DNA from: Parvularcula sp039822105
Lineage (GTDB): Bacteria > Pseudomonadota > Alphaproteobacteria > Caulobacterales > Parvularculaceae
Length of the DNA stretch: 64,000 nt
Direction: 5' to 3'
Assembly: GCA_039822105.1 (NCBI GenBank)
Contig: JBCBMW010000002.1
Coordinates: 62,001-126,000 of the forward strand
A program made the position numbers and the translations under genes. The notes under the pieces were generated by a model, which did no database searches, was not told where the DNA came from, and worked only from the letters and a program-made list of their open reading frames with translations. This document shows positions 8,688 to 17,242 of this stretch, in pieces (position 1 is the stretch's first letter; each line of letters starts with the position of its first letter).

Positions 8688-9737
8688 CTATGGCTTGCCT
8701 GCCAGATCCGGCATCACGCTGAACTGATAAACAGTACGGCTCCGAAAAACCTCGCCGGGTTCAAGCGCCGTGGACGGAAAACTCGGGTGGTGCGGACTAT
8801 CTGGGAAGTGCTGCGTCTCAAGACAAAGCCCAGAGCGTCGCGGATGCGGTCCGCTCAACCAATTGCCCGTGTAGAGCTGTAGGCCCGGCTCATCGGTGGT
8901 GACCGTCAACTCCCGCCCGCTCGCTTGGTGCCGGAGCCGGGCGCAAAGCTGGTCTCCCGAATTGAGCACAAAGCAATGGTCATAGCCGTGGCCACTCACA
9001 AGCAGAGGGTCGGGATCATCGATCGCCTCTCCCACGCGGCGAAACCGCCGAAAATCAAAAGGTGTTCCCTCGACTGATTTCATCTCACCGCTAGGAATGA
9101 GGTCCTGATCCGTACACAGCACCTGATCCGCGTTGATGAGAAGTTCGTGATCGAGGACGCTGCCGTGGCTACCCGACAAGTTGAAATAACTATGCTGGGT
9201 GACGTTGACAATGGTCGAACGATCCGTGGTCGCCGTGACATCCATCACAACAGCATTGCCCTCGGTCAGGGTGTAAACGACGGCGGTTTGGAGCTCGCCC
9301 GGATAGTTCTCTTCGCCATCAGGACTCGTCCGTTTCAGGACAATCTGAGCGCCCTGATCTGAGGTGGCAAGCTCCGCTGCCCACAGGTGCTTATGAAAAC
9401 CCATGGCCCCTCCATGAAGGTGATGCGGGCCTTTGTTCTTCGCTAACTGATAGTCGCGCCCGCCGATCCTCACATGACCGTCCGCGATGCGGTTGGCGAA
9501 GCGGCCGACAAAGGCGCCCATCACCGCGGTGTCATGTTCATAGGCAGCGAGCGTGTCGTAGCCGAGCACCACGTTTGCCAGCGCGCCATCTCGATCCGGC
9601 ATGCAAAGCGCTGTGATGATGCAGCCATAGTTCGTCACACTGAGACTCGCGCCCGCGCTGTTGGTCAAGGTGAAGAGCTGCGCCTCTCGCCTGTCGCGCA
9701 AATGACCAAAACTCTGCTGCCGCATATCCGCTCGCAA
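8688..9737 (-). CDS. galM: Aldose 1-epimerase (galactose mutarotase)
   Basis: Interconverts alpha and beta anomers of galactose or glucose in the cytoplasm. The 349-residue product has the GalM fold, with the catalytic His in NVTQHSYFNLSG, substrate-binding HHLHGGAMGFHKHLW, and the C-terminal base Glu in GLCLETQHFPDSPHHPSFPS. The start used (MRADMRQQ) gives a normal N-terminus; Met5 is an alternative. It is divergent from the GH42 beta-galactosidase gene with 74 bp between the start codons, so a shared galactoside-utilisation control region is likely. About 260 bp separate its stop from the next gene, with no gene visible there. Confidence 0.92.
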   Translation of the reverse strand: MRADMRQQSFGHLRDRREAQLFTLTNSAGASLSVTNYGCIITALCMPDRDGALANVVLGYDTLAAYEHDTAVMGAFVGRFANRIADGHVRIGGRDYQLAKNKGPHHLHGGAMGFHKHLWAAELATSDQGAQIVLKRTSPDGEENYPGELQTAVVYTLTEGNAVVMDVTATTDRSTIVNVTQHSYFNLSGSHGSVLDHELLINADQVLCTDQDLIPSGEMKSVEGTPFDFRRFRRVGEAIDDPDPLLVSGHGYDHCFVLNSGDQLCARLRHQASGRELTVTTDEPGLQLYTGNWLSGPHPRRSGLCLETQHFPDSPHHPSFPSTALEPGEVFRSRTVYQFSVMPDLAGKP

Positions 9738-9811
9738 TTGACTCCATCAAAGAGCCGAACAAAGGCTATCCGCCGATCCCCTGGCAAGCCCCCGATAGAA
9801 AGGATGCCCCG

Positions 9812-11740
9812 ATGAGCCTTGGCGTCTGCTACTACCCCGAACACTGGGACCGCAGCATGTGGCAGCGCGATGCCGAACGGATGGCAGAGTTGGGCCTGTC
9901 CTTCGCACGCATCGGTGAGTTCGCTTGGGCCTTGATGGAGCCCGAGCCTGGCGTTTTCGACTTTGCGTGGCTCGACGATGCGGTTGAGGTGCTAAGCAGC
10001 GCTGGCGTCAGCGTGATGCTCGGCACACCGACAGCGACGCCGCCGAAATGGCTGATCGATAAGTATACCGATATTCTGGCATGGGATGAGCATGGGCGCG
10101 AACGCGGCTTTGGCTCGCGGCGCCACTACTGCTTCTCCTCTACCGCCTATCGCGCTGAGTCCCGCCGGATCACCGAAGTGCTGGCTAAGCGGTATGGTTC
10201 CAACCCTGCCGTCACGATGTGGCAGACCGACAATGAGTTTGGGTGCCATGAGACGGTGCGCAGTTACTCGCCCATGGCGCGCGATGCTTTTCGGCACTGG
10301 CTTTCGGAACGGTACGGAACAATCGCTCAACTGAACGAAGCTTGGGGCAATGTGTTTTGGTCGATGCTCTATCGCAGCTTTGATGAAATCGAGCTGCCAA
10401 GCGGCACGGTGACAGAGGCGAGCCCCTCCCACCAGCTTGATTTCTATCGTTTCTCGTCAGACCAGGTGATCAGCTTTCACAAGGAACAGGCGGAGATCAT
10501 CCGTGCCCACGCGCCGGATGCGGTGATCACCCACAACGCCATGGGCTTTTTCACCCATTTTGATCATTTCGCCTTTGGTAAGCACGTTGATATTCTGACA
10601 TGGGACAGTTATCCGCTGGGGTTTCTGTCGATGAGCCGGCGCGATCAGGATTTCAAGCGCCGCTACCTGCGCCAGGGTGATCCGGACTTTGCCGGCTTTC
10701 ATCACGACCTTTATCGTGGGTGTGCAGACTTTGCGGTGATCGAACAACAGCCAGGGCCGGTGAACTGGGCACCTGACAACCCCATTCCTTTGCCGGGTAT
10801 GGTGAAACTCTGGAGCCTTGAGACCCTGGCCCATGGCGGAAGGTTTTCATCCGTGTTCCGGTGGCGACAGTCACCATTTGCGCAAGAGCTGAACCATGCG
10901 GGCATTTTGCGAGCGGACGATGCACCAGCCGCCGCCCACGCTGAGGTCGCGAATGTGCGCGATATCCTCCCTGCGCTTACTGATGATAACCAGAAGGCCA
11001 AGGTCGCGTTGTTGTTCGACTATGACAGCCTGTGGATGGCGGAGATCCAACCGCAAGGTTCAGAGTGGCACACAGAGGACATTGTCCTCAACTGGTACGC
11101 CGCCGCTCGATCCCTGGGGGCCGACATCGATATCCTTCCCCAAGGCGCTGATCTCTCCGGGTACCAAGTGATCTTGATACCCGCCCTCCTCCACATCACC
11201 GAGGCGACGATCCAGGCGCTCGAAGCCACAACGGCGCCCGTGGTGATCGGTCCGCGCTGCGGATCAAAGGACGCGCACGGCAATCTCTGCCGCGACCTCG
11301 GACCCGGACCCCTCAAACGCGTCATTCCGCTGACCGTGGCGCGCAGCGAGACTGTTCCTGCAGGTGCTGGAACCGCCGTGGCGGGCGGGGCGTGGTATGG
11401 CTGGCGCGACGACGTGGAAACCGCGCTGACGCCTGCCGCGACCGATGAGGAAGGCCGCGCCGTGTTGTTCGAAAACAATCGCGTGCACTACTTCGCGGCC
11501 CTGCCTGATCAAGCGTGGCTGACATCGGTACTGCAGCGCATCTTCACCGATGAAGGACTGCCAGCCGCGACCCTTCCTGAAGGGCTTCGGCTTCGCTCTG
11601 GCCGAGGGCATCAATTCGCATTCAACTACGCGCCAGAGGAGGTCATCTTGCCGCACGCGATCGGCCCAAAAGATGACAGTTTTGTGGTGGGCGGACGAAC
11701 GATCCCGCCCGCGGGCGTCGCCGCTTGGAAGCTTTCCTAA
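9812..11740 (+). CDS. Beta-galactosidase, glycoside hydrolase family 42
   Basis: Hydrolyses terminal non-reducing beta-D-galactosides. The 642-residue protein has the GH42 layout: a catalytic TIM barrel starting LGVCYYPEHWDRSMW, a trimerisation domain from about residue 390, and a short beta domain. The acid/base Glu142 lies in MWQTDNEFGC and the nucleophile Glu311 in VIEQQPGPVNW. No signal peptide, so it is cytoplasmic and acts on imported oligosaccharides. It is divergent from galM, consistent with galactoside use. No transporter or regulator for the locus is visible nearby. Confidence 0.95.
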   Translation: MSLGVCYYPEHWDRSMWQRDAERMAELGLSFARIGEFAWALMEPEPGVFDFAWLDDAVEVLSSAGVSVMLGTPTATPPKWLIDKYTDILAWDEHGRERGFGSRRHYCFSSTAYRAESRRITEVLAKRYGSNPAVTMWQTDNEFGCHETVRSYSPMARDAFRHWLSERYGTIAQLNEAWGNVFWSMLYRSFDEIELPSGTVTEASPSHQLDFYRFSSDQVISFHKEQAEIIRAHAPDAVITHNAMGFFTHFDHFAFGKHVDILTWDSYPLGFLSMSRRDQDFKRRYLRQGDPDFAGFHHDLYRGCADFAVIEQQPGPVNWAPDNPIPLPGMVKLWSLETLAHGGRFSSVFRWRQSPFAQELNHAGILRADDAPAAAHAEVANVRDILPALTDDNQKAKVALLFDYDSLWMAEIQPQGSEWHTEDIVLNWYAAARSLGADIDILPQGADLSGYQVILIPALLHITEATIQALEATTAPVVIGPRCGSKDAHGNLCRDLGPGPLKRVIPLTVARSETVPAGAGTAVAGGAWYGWRDDVETALTPAATDEEGRAVLFENNRVHYFAALPDQAWLTSVLQRIFTDEGLPAATLPEGLRLRSGRGHQFAFNYAPEEVILPHAIGPKDDSFVVGGRTIPPAGVAAWKLS

Positions 11741-11848
11741 ACCACGTAAATTAGACGATTAAACTCCGTTCGCGTCCAAATATATCGGGCCAGCAGGCGT
11801 TCTCTTCACAAGGCGGCAACAAGCCGTCCTGGAACAGAGGAGTCTTCC

Positions 11849-12556
11849 ATGATCAAAACCGTTCTCGCGGTCGCCTCGTCGGTGGCCGCCTTAACTGCTG
11901 CCGCCCATGCGGAGCCAAAATTCTACGCTGGCATCAACTTTGGCCAGAACTCGTTCAGCGACGGCGAGCTCCGCGGGTCGAATGCCGCGGGCGCACCCCG
12001 CAACATCGATATCGAGTTTGACAGCGGTCAGTTCATCGCGGGTTCGCTCGGCTTCATCGCAGGTGAAAACGAGTATGGCCGTGTACGGTTCGACGTTGAG
12101 GCCGCCTTCCGCGACGGTGACGTGGACGAGCTGGTGCTGAACGACGTGGAGCGCCGCGTTCGTGATGGTTCTGAACTCTCAGCCACCACCGTGATGGTCA
12201 ACGCTTACTACGATACACCTCAATTTGCTGAGCGTTTTCGCGGGTTTGCCGGTGCTGGCTTTGGCGTTGGCAGCATCGACCACGAGGTCCGGTACCTGGT
12301 TGAGCGGCCACAAGAAGCAGGCGGAAACCTCGCCATTGCCATTCCTTCGACCGAGACCACGCTGGCCTATCAGTTCGTGATCGGCGCGGAAGCCGAGATC
12401 ACGCCGAACCTCTCCTTCATCGTGGACGGACGGTTTGTTGAGTTCGGCGATACTCAGGTTGAGCGCTCGATCCTAACCACTGGCGCATTGGACAGTGTAC
12501 TGGATAGCGACAACGGCGCCACAACCGTCAGCTTTGGCCTTCGCGCTAGCTTCTGA
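11849..12556 (+). CDS. Outer-membrane beta-barrel protein (OmpA/opacity-like porin family)
   Basis: 235 residues with a cleavable signal peptide (about 1-21, cut after AHA) and a barrel of alternating hydrophobic strands. It begins KFYAGINFGQNSF and ends in a C-terminal Phe (TTVSFGLRASF), the usual signal for BAM-dependent insertion. It is similar in size to eight-stranded surface proteins. A good ribosome-binding site (CAGAGGAG) precedes the start, and a strong terminator follows, so it is probably monocistronic. Specific ligand or role unknown. Confidence 0.85.
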   Translation: MIKTVLAVASSVAALTAAAHAEPKFYAGINFGQNSFSDGELRGSNAAGAPRNIDIEFDSGQFIAGSLGFIAGENEYGRVRFDVEAAFRDGDVDELVLNDVERRVRDGSELSATTVMVNAYYDTPQFAERFRGFAGAGFGVGSIDHEVRYLVERPQEAGGNLAIAIPSTETTLAYQFVIGAEAEITPNLSFIVDGRFVEFGDTQVERSILTTGALDSVLDSDNGATTVSFGLRASF

Positions 12557-12582
12557 GCTCCCTGTGGAAGCTTGAAGGCCTT

Positions 12583-12612
12583 GGGGGTAGCATCCGTGCT
12601 GCCCCCTTTTTT
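12583..12612 (+). terminator. Rho-independent terminator of the outer-membrane protein gene
   Basis: A 10-bp stem (12583-12592 with 12597-12606, one G-T wobble) with a TCCG tetraloop, followed by six T residues (12607-12612). It lies 26 bp after the stop codon. Confidence 0.92.
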
Positions 12613-12657
12613 GTTGGGAAAATCAAAAAGGGCCGAAACAACTATCGGCCCTAAGTC

Positions 12658-13209
12658 TTACTCAGAGAGATGAGCGAGTTTTGCCCGCGCCGTGTGCAGA
12701 CGGCTCATCACGGTACCGATTGGCACATCCATGATGTCCGCAGCTTCGCGGTAGCTGAAGCCCTCACCGTAAACGAGGACCACGAGGCTCCGCTGGGCCT
12801 CAGGCAAAGCGTCGATAGCGTCGAGCACTTGGCCGACAAAAAAGTGGCGATCGGGCAGCGGGGCGTTGTCTTCCACACGCTCCATCGCCTCATCATCCAG
12901 CATTTGCGGGGTCTTGCGGCGGAGGTTGCTGCGCCAGAGATTGGCCATGACGGTGAAACCCCACCGATCGAGATGCGTACCCGGACGGAAATGCTGCCAC
13001 TTCTCTAACATCCGTAGGCAAGTGTCCTGCACCAGGTCCTCCGCCAACTGCGGATCCCGCGTCAGGCTGATGGCAAAACGCCAAAACCGCGGCAGGAGCG
13101 CCTCGATCCCAGCTTCGACTTCGTTCCCTGGAGCACACATGTCTTTTGGTCGCGGAGCGGAGCTAATCGGTTCAACCGCTGGTGCATTTTGTTCAGCAAC
13201 GCTCAGCAT
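12658..13209 (-). CDS. ECF-family RNA polymerase sigma factor (translationally coupled to the subtilase)
   Basis: 183 residues. Sigma region 2 is at about 36-100 (LTRDPQLAEDLVQDTCLRML, then the -10-binding FTVMANLWRSNLRRK). Region 4 is at about 128-180 with the helix-turn-helix FSYREAADIMDVPIGTVMSR. A roughly 35-residue N-terminal extension precedes region 2. Its ATG overlaps the stop of the subtilase gene (ATGCTGA), so its translation is coupled to that of the protease. No anti-sigma gene is downstream on this strand; the nearest candidate is the membrane protein at 15663. It probably controls an envelope response. Confidence 0.92.
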   Translation of the reverse strand: MLSVAEQNAPAVEPISSAPRPKDMCAPGNEVEAGIEALLPRFWRFAISLTRDPQLAEDLVQDTCLRMLEKWQHFRPGTHLDRWGFTVMANLWRSNLRRKTPQMLDDEAMERVEDNAPLPDRHFFVGQVLDAIDALPEAQRSLVVLVYGEGFSYREAADIMDVPIGTVMSRLHTARAKLAHLSE

Positions 13210-14336
13210 AGGTCGTTGGCCCGCAATGCGCCTGCGCCGAAAATATGGTCGTGACCTGGCGCACCGAGATCTGCACTCGATCGAGCGAGGGTGCGGCGTG
13301 CCTCCCGGGCGTCGGATGGCATCGCCTCGCTGGTCGCAAAGTAAAGGGTGACAAACGGTGCTGCAAACGACGTACCCGAATGATAAACCCCGCCCTGATG
13401 ATTGATGAAGACATCAACGCCGGGTGCGGCCACATCGATATGAGGACCACGGACCGCATCGGCATAGACTTGCTTCGACGCGTCAACGGCCGTCACTGCA
13501 ATCACATCTTGAAGAGCTGCAGGGTAGCGGGGCGGCGCCTGGGGCCCATCGTTTCCGGCTGCAGCCACAATGAGGGCGCCGCGATCGCTCGCCCGTTGAA
13601 GCGCGCGATCAAGAATTTTGTTATAGGGGCCAGCGAGGCTCATGTTCACGACACGGACGTCCTCCGCCATAAGCCAAGCGATGGCGCGAACGAGGGAGTC
13701 AACGCCGGCGGCAGCTCCCCCGCCCGGCAACTCTTCGATCACAGCCGCGATGTAAACTTCGGTATCAGAAGCCAAAGCGGGGTCCCGGAGGAGCGCAACA
13801 ACCGCGCTTCCGTGTTCTTTATCCGCTGACAGATCGTCGGCGAAACCACGCAGATGAACCCGCGGGTCGTCGGTCATCACACCGCTATCGATCACGCCAA
13901 CGGGCCGTTGCGCGCGGCAGCCCATTGTGGGCCAGTCCATCGCAGCCGGCGCATAATGGCGACTGATTTGGTTCGCCTGCTGACGGTATGCGTGGTTGAC
14001 GCCGGCGGTCACGCCGGGGGTGAGGCCCTCAAGCTCGCGGATCGCCTGCACCCCGGTCCGGCCCGCCGGGATCTCCAGCACCACCTGCACAAGGCCAAGG
14101 GAGCTGAGATCATCATTGGCTCGCACCCGGTACCCCGCGCCGCTTGCCTTCCTGGTGAGGTCTGCGGCCTGGGCCCGCGTGTCGGCGAGGACGACAATCT
14201 CCTGCGCGTCCATCACGTCGTCGCTATCAGCCTGGATCTGGGCCAGAGCCGGCGGATCGAGAACGAAACTCTCGCAAGCGGTGAGCGCCGTGCTGGCGGC
14301 GGCGAGTAAGAGCGCGGATGCTTTACGAGAGATCAT
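13203..14336 (-). CDS. Subtilisin-like serine protease (S8), predicted lipoprotein
   Basis: 377 residues from the ATG at 14336. I chose this start because it has a strong GAGGTG ribosome-binding site and opens a lipoprotein signal peptide ending ALTAC (Cys21); an upstream in-frame ATG at 14456 would bury it. Residues about 45-125 form a small alpha/beta region resembling an I9-type propeptide. The S8 domain has Asp150 (GVIDSG), His175 (EHGSAV), Asn262 (AAGNDGP) and Ser323 (SGTSFAAP), so it should be active in the periplasm or at a membrane surface. It lies 49 bp after the porin gene and is coupled to an ECF sigma gene, suggesting a role in signalling proteolysis (inference). Confidence 0.9.
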   Translation of the reverse strand: MISRKASALLLAAASTALTACESFVLDPPALAQIQADSDDVMDAQEIVVLADTRAQAADLTRKASGAGYRVRANDDLSSLGLVQVVLEIPAGRTGVQAIRELEGLTPGVTAGVNHAYRQQANQISRHYAPAAMDWPTMGCRAQRPVGVIDSGVMTDDPRVHLRGFADDLSADKEHGSAVVALLRDPALASDTEVYIAAVIEELPGGGAAAGVDSLVRAIAWLMAEDVRVVNMSLAGPYNKILDRALQRASDRGALIVAAAGNDGPQAPPRYPAALQDVIAVTAVDASKQVYADAVRGPHIDVAAPGVDVFINHQGGVYHSGTSFAAPFVTLYFATSEAMPSDAREARRTLARSSADLGAPGHDHIFGAGALRANDLC

Positions 14337-14385
14337 CGTTTTCACCTCTGTTTGACCGGTTGGTCGCGCGAGGGCGATCAACGGT

Positions 14386-15558
14386 TCAAAATTTTGTTCC
14401 AGCGGTGAACCACCAGCGTGTGGTGTCCTCGCCGAAGGTCTCGGCGCGATAAGCACCCCGCTCGATGGAGAACCTGGCGCGTTTCGTCCGCCAGGACAGC
14501 GTCAAATCGATTTCGTCGCCATAGTCGGCCGATGTCTCGGTGGCATCGAACTGATGCACACGGCCATCAAAGCGCACCCCGCGGACGGGCCCGAAATCGC
14601 CCAGACGCAGCCGCCAACCGAAAGAGAGATCCTCGATCCCGTCATCGGGTGTGACCAAGAACAGGTCCGCAAAGCCTTGGAACGCGTGGTTTGTGCCGAG
14701 CGGCGTCTGGAACGCCTCTTCCCCGCCGCCAAGCCGCTCGTAGCGCACCGTCAAGTCGATTCGCTCAAAGATCAGGGTCCCTTCCGCCTTGCCGTAAGGA
14801 GATTTGGTCCCGGAGACGTCATTCTCTTGCTGCGCCAAGACGCCTGACCAGGAGAGCGCGGCATCGCCAAGGCCTGCGCGCCCAGTCCATTCAGCGCCGT
14901 GGGTGACGCTTCGCGCGCCCGCCACCCGGGCAATCATATCGTCTTCTTTGAGGTCGAGATCGTAGCGAAAGCCAATCAGCTGCCCGAACGGCACGGATTT
15001 CTCGACCCTGATGAGTGTGGCGTTGCCGCCCAACTGATCGTCCTGGTCTCGCGGACCAAAAGGCCGGTTCACCGCAAGGACGCGGGTGGCGTCGACACCT
15101 ATTCCGAACGGCAGTGTCGCGAGCCCTCGGGCCGCATCAAAGACCTGGTCGTTCTGCCGAAACGCCACGGCGCCAACAAAGCGTTGCTCGCCCAGATTGA
15201 TGACCTGCCGTCCGATCCTCACAGCGGCATCCTTGTGCGGGCGCCCCTCGATGAAGGCTTGGTTGAGCTTCAAGGAGGCGGGATCAGGGATCACTGGCCG
15301 ACCGTTGGGTGGTCCCTCGCCATCATCAAAGTTCCCCGACAAGACGGTGATCGCCTCCACCTCACCAAAGATCGTGATGTTTTCATGGGGCTCGATCGCG
15401 CCGAACGCTGCGGCTCTGAGCGTCAGCGCGTCCGCCGTCGCATCGCCAGCATCAACGGTTTCGTGGCGGATGCGGAGAGAGGCGCCCGTATCGCTGAGTT
15501 CGGTCGCAGACGCCGCCAAGGATGCAGCCAAAACAAAGAGCACTAACGTTGAACCCAT
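14386..15558 (-). CDS. Alginate-export-like outer-membrane porin
   Basis: 390 residues with a signal peptide (about 1-17, cut after ASA) and a beta-barrel rich in amphipathic strands, ending WWFTAGTKF with a C-terminal Phe. It is clearly paralogous to the porin at 61886-63109. Shared signatures include IGRQ followed by RF(V/I)G, RQN(D/E)Q.FDA, and GFADLFL.TP near the C-terminal third. This family (alginate-export-like) comprises 16-18-stranded outer-membrane channels. It heads a probable operon with the subtilase and ECF sigma genes. The substrate is unknown; alginate should not be assumed. Confidence 0.8.
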   Translation of the reverse strand: MGSTLVLFVLAASLAASATELSDTGASLRIRHETVDAGDATADALTLRAAAFGAIEPHENITIFGEVEAITVLSGNFDDGEGPPNGRPVIPDPASLKLNQAFIEGRPHKDAAVRIGRQVINLGEQRFVGAVAFRQNDQVFDAARGLATLPFGIGVDATRVLAVNRPFGPRDQDDQLGGNATLIRVEKSVPFGQLIGFRYDLDLKEDDMIARVAGARSVTHGAEWTGRAGLGDAALSWSGVLAQQENDVSGTKSPYGKAEGTLIFERIDLTVRYERLGGGEEAFQTPLGTNHAFQGFADLFLVTPDDGIEDLSFGWRLRLGDFGPVRGVRFDGRVHQFDATETSADYGDEIDLTLSWRTKRARFSIERGAYRAETFGEDTTRWWFTAGTKF

Positions 15559-15662
15559 CGAACCCCTGGCCCCTCCCTACCGGCTCGGTCTATCTCGCGA
15601 CAAGAGATGAACCGTTTCGCCTCGCTGCACGACAAAGCAGCATGAAACGGCAAAGGTCAGCC

Positions 15663-16220
15663 ATGACAGAGCAACGGACACCAGACACAGAAGCGATGCT
15701 GAAGGCGCATCGCGAGGGAACGGAGCCGCAAAACGAAGCGGAGAAGCGCGAGCGCGCGTTCATCGCTGGCGTCGCTGCGGCGAAGCCCGAGGACGAGCCC
15801 ATCAGCGATTTCGCCTGGGCACGGCTCCAGCGCTCGATCAGGCAAGAGAAGCCGCAGGCGGCAGCGCCCTGGTGGCGTCAGGCCCAAGTGGCGCCTTGGC
15901 AGCTGGCAGCCTCCGTCGCCGCAGCTCTGGCGCTCGGCCAGCTCACCATGGTCTCGCAAGTGGCCTCTGATGAGACGAAACCGACTTATCAGACAGCGTC
16001 TGCGCCCATCTCGCTGCCGACCATCACCGTGGCCTTTGTCCCAAGCGTGACTGAGGAAAGCATCCGGATGCTGCTTCTTGAGCAATCGGCGGAGATCGTG
16101 GCGGGGCCGAGCGCCATCGGCCTCTACTCGATCCGCCCAACGGGTGAGGCAGAACTCGAGGATATCGCCGCGGCGTTGAGAGACGCAGAGGACCTCGTGG
16201 AGAGCGTTCAGGTCGACTGA
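15663..16220 (+). CDS. Predicted transmembrane anti-sigma factor with periplasmic propeptide-like domain
   Basis: 185 residues from the ATG at 15663 (an AAAGGT ribosome-binding site precedes it; the frame is open further upstream but that part overlaps the divergent porin gene). The cytoplasmic part (about 1-75) is charged and helical with EAEKRERAFIAG and SDFAWARLQRSI, in the position of a sigma-binding domain. One transmembrane helix spans about 78-97. The periplasmic domain (119-185) reads ITVAFVPSVTEESIRMLL and then AEIVAGPSAIGLYSIRP, and ends in an acidic helix and short strand. That pattern resembles subtilase-propeptide/inhibitor (I9-like) modules. It is convergent with, and overlaps by 13 bp, an ECF sigma gene. 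Anti-sigma function is inferred from topology and neighbours. Confidence 0.7.
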   Translation: MTEQRTPDTEAMLKAHREGTEPQNEAEKRERAFIAGVAAAKPEDEPISDFAWARLQRSIRQEKPQAAAPWWRQAQVAPWQLAASVAAALALGQLTMVSQVASDETKPTYQTASAPISLPTITVAFVPSVTEESIRMLLLEQSAEIVAGPSAIGLYSIRPTGEAELEDIAAALRDAEDLVESVQVD

Positions 16221-16750
16221 ACACCCGCGGCCGTCAGACAGGCGGCCAGAGCCTTCTTGGCGTGGAAGATCCGGGTCTTGATGGTGCCCACGGGGACGTC
16301 CTCGACTTCGGCCGCCTCGGGATAGGAGAGCCCTTCAAAGAACGTCAGATGCACCACGGTCTTTTGCCGATCGGGAAGTTTCGAGACGCAAGACCGCACG
16401 CGCTCCTGGTCCTGGGCCGCCGCCACCGCCGCCTCGGGCGTTGGTTCCTCGTCGATCAGCGTGTCGCCGTCATCGCCGTAGTCCGTGCGAGCGGTCTTGC
16501 GTATGGCATCGATCGACTTGTTGCGGGTCATGGTGAGGATCCACGTCCTGACCGCTGACCGGCCCTCAAACCGGCCAGCCTGCCGCCATACATCAAGCAT
16601 CACGTCGTGCAGCACATCGGCCGCCGCCATCCTGTCGCCCAGGCGGGCCATGGCAAAAGCGAAGACCGCCGCTTGATGCCGCTCGTAGAGACCGCGCATC
16701 GCAGCCTCGTCACCGCTCGCGACAAGCGCCAGCAAGTCTTTGTCTGTCAC
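16208..16750 (-). CDS. ECF-family RNA polymerase sigma factor
   Basis: 180 residues. Region 2 lies at about 20-85 (ADVLHDVMLDVWRQAGRFEG, then VRTWILTMTRNKSIDAIRK) and region 4 at about 120-175 (LSYPEAAEVEDVPVGTIKTR). The inter-domain linker is acidic. It resembles group-II ECFs partnered with membrane-bound or ChrR-like anti-sigmas. The 3' end overlaps the 3' end of the convergent anti-sigma-like gene by 13 bp, an unusual arrangement since sigma/anti-sigma pairs are normally co-directional. Whether that protein restrains this sigma or the one at 12658 cannot be told from sequence. Confidence 0.93.
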   Translation of the reverse strand: MTDKDLLALVASGDEAAMRGLYERHQAAVFAFAMARLGDRMAAADVLHDVMLDVWRQAGRFEGRSAVRTWILTMTRNKSIDAIRKTARTDYGDDGDTLIDEEPTPEAAVAAAQDQERVRSCVSKLPDRQKTVVHLTFFEGLSYPEAAEVEDVPVGTIKTRIFHAKKALAACLTAAGVQST

Positions 16751-16896
16751 TTCAGCCAGTGCCGTGCCCTCTTCAGCGCGCCGATTGCCCGTTCAACCCG
16801 TTTTTAGAGAACTTCGCGAGCGTGTGAATATTCGGGAGGCCTATTGGGTTTTCGTTCAGCGCGGCGCTACGGTTACGCGTCGAGGATTTTTTCACC

Positions 16897-17082
16897 ATGT
16901 CGTCATCACGAAGCGAAAGCGCCAAGACCGAGGAGGATGCCCTGGACCGGCGTCTTCGCGAGGTTTTGGACGAACGCCTGAGCGACGCGCCCACTGATCG
17001 GCTTAAAGCACGGCTTCGGGCGGCCAAGGCGGAGATCAGCGAGTCTGTGGATCCAACCACTCCGCCATCGCCGAAGCCCTAA
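16897..17082 (+). CDS. Short charged hypothetical protein
   Basis: 61 residues, highly charged, helical in its first 50 residues (ALDRRLREVLDERL, DRLKARLRAAKAEI), with a Pro-rich tail. GAGG lies about 14 bp before the ATG. No family recognised. Codon use is compatible with a real gene and the frame fills most of the space between the divergent ECF sigma gene and the glycosyltransferase gene, but its shortness makes it uncertain. A GC-rich inverted repeat without a T-tract (17095-17109) follows. Confidence 0.4.
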   Translation: MSSSRSESAKTEEDALDRRLREVLDERLSDAPTDRLKARLRAAKAEISESVDPTTPPSPKP

Positions 17083-17242
17083 CACTCGCAAAATGCAGCG
17101 CGGCGCTGCGCAAACTGGTGACGCGTTTTGCGAAGCCCTCTCCCTCAGGCCTCATTTTCTCCATAGATATCAATAAATTAAATCGTCACCTCTCGAGGTC
17201 TTTCGGTTGCAACAGCCTCCGAAAACAATGGGAGATGAGCAC

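Noticed and set aside
17095..17109. GC-rich inverted repeat after the short ORF, possible terminator
   Set aside because: No T-tract on either strand and a very short loop.
17086..17135. A LuxO-like half-match (TCGCAAAATGCAG) followed by a sigma-54-like TGG...TTTTGC before the glycosyltransferase gene
   Set aside because: Two mismatches in the box, and the -24/-12 spacing is one base too long.
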